Below are positions 5,147-5,174 of a stretch of 5,174 nucleotides of DNA, in pieces. How positions within the stretch are numbered: position 1 is the stretch's first letter; each line of letters starts with the position of its first letter. The notes beneath the pieces are model-generated. The model was not told the DNA's origin. It saw only the letters and a list, made by a program, of their open reading frames with translations, and made no database searches. The position numbers were made by a program, and so were the translations under genes. The stretch comes from an uncultured Collinsella sp. (GTDB lineage Bacteria > Actinomycetota > Coriobacteriia > Coriobacteriales > Coriobacteriaceae): contig UREE01000097.1 in the NCBI GenBank assembly GCA_900546825.1, forward strand, positions 1 to 5,174, read 5' to 3'.

Positions 5147-5174
5147 TGAAATACGGACTGTTTGGCCGCCTGGC

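Overview
The window is a compact, GC-rich bacterial segment with four complete genes, all on the + strand. Together they match part of the anaerobic purine/urate breakdown cluster known from gut bacteria (the E. coli ygeW-ygeX-ygeY-hyuA-yqeA / mocA-ygfK-ssnA region). Strong C/G third-position bias, good Shine-Dalgarno sites and the style of the intergenic regions suggest a gut actinobacterium of the Coriobacteriia (Collinsella-like). This assignment is inference from style and gene content, because no rRNA or other marker is present.

Layout: (1) 1-185 is a non-coding leader holding two strong hairpins and a possible promoter. (2) 186-1571 is ygeY, an M20-family amidohydrolase of the 'selenium metabolism hydrolase' type. 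(3) 1572-1772 is a 201-base spacer with one GC-rich hairpin lacking a T-tract. (4) 1773-2975 is ygeW, a knotted-type carbamoyltransferase. (5) 2999-3040 is a textbook intrinsic terminator. (6) 3041-3127 is a short upstream region with an 8-bp palindrome and a weak -10 candidate. (7) 3128-3742 is a MocA/YgfJ-type molybdenum cofactor nucleotidyltransferase. (8) 3752-5119 is hyuA (ygeZ), a dihydropyrimidinase/D-hydantoinase-family ring-opening hydrolase, 9 bases behind mocA and probably translationally coupled to it. (9) 5120-5174 is non-coding tail with a small hairpin.

How the genes may work together (family knowledge plus inference): a molybdenum hydroxylase encoded elsewhere would need the cofactor matured by MocA. 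HyuA would hydrolyse a cyclic ureide made from the purine ring, YgeY would cut a further amide or ureide bond, and YgeW would move a carbamoyl group to or from phosphate. Carbamoyl phosphate could then yield ATP through a carbamate kinase not present here. The diaminopropionate ammonia-lyase (ygeX), carbamate kinase (yqeA), ygfK, ssnA and xdh genes are not in the window, so the pathway seen here is partial.

The two transcription blocks differ in codon choice. ygeY and ygeW strongly prefer GAC for aspartate, whereas mocA and hyuA use GAT about half the time or more. This suggests the first two genes are expressed much more strongly. No mobile element, tRNA, rRNA or CRISPR array was seen.
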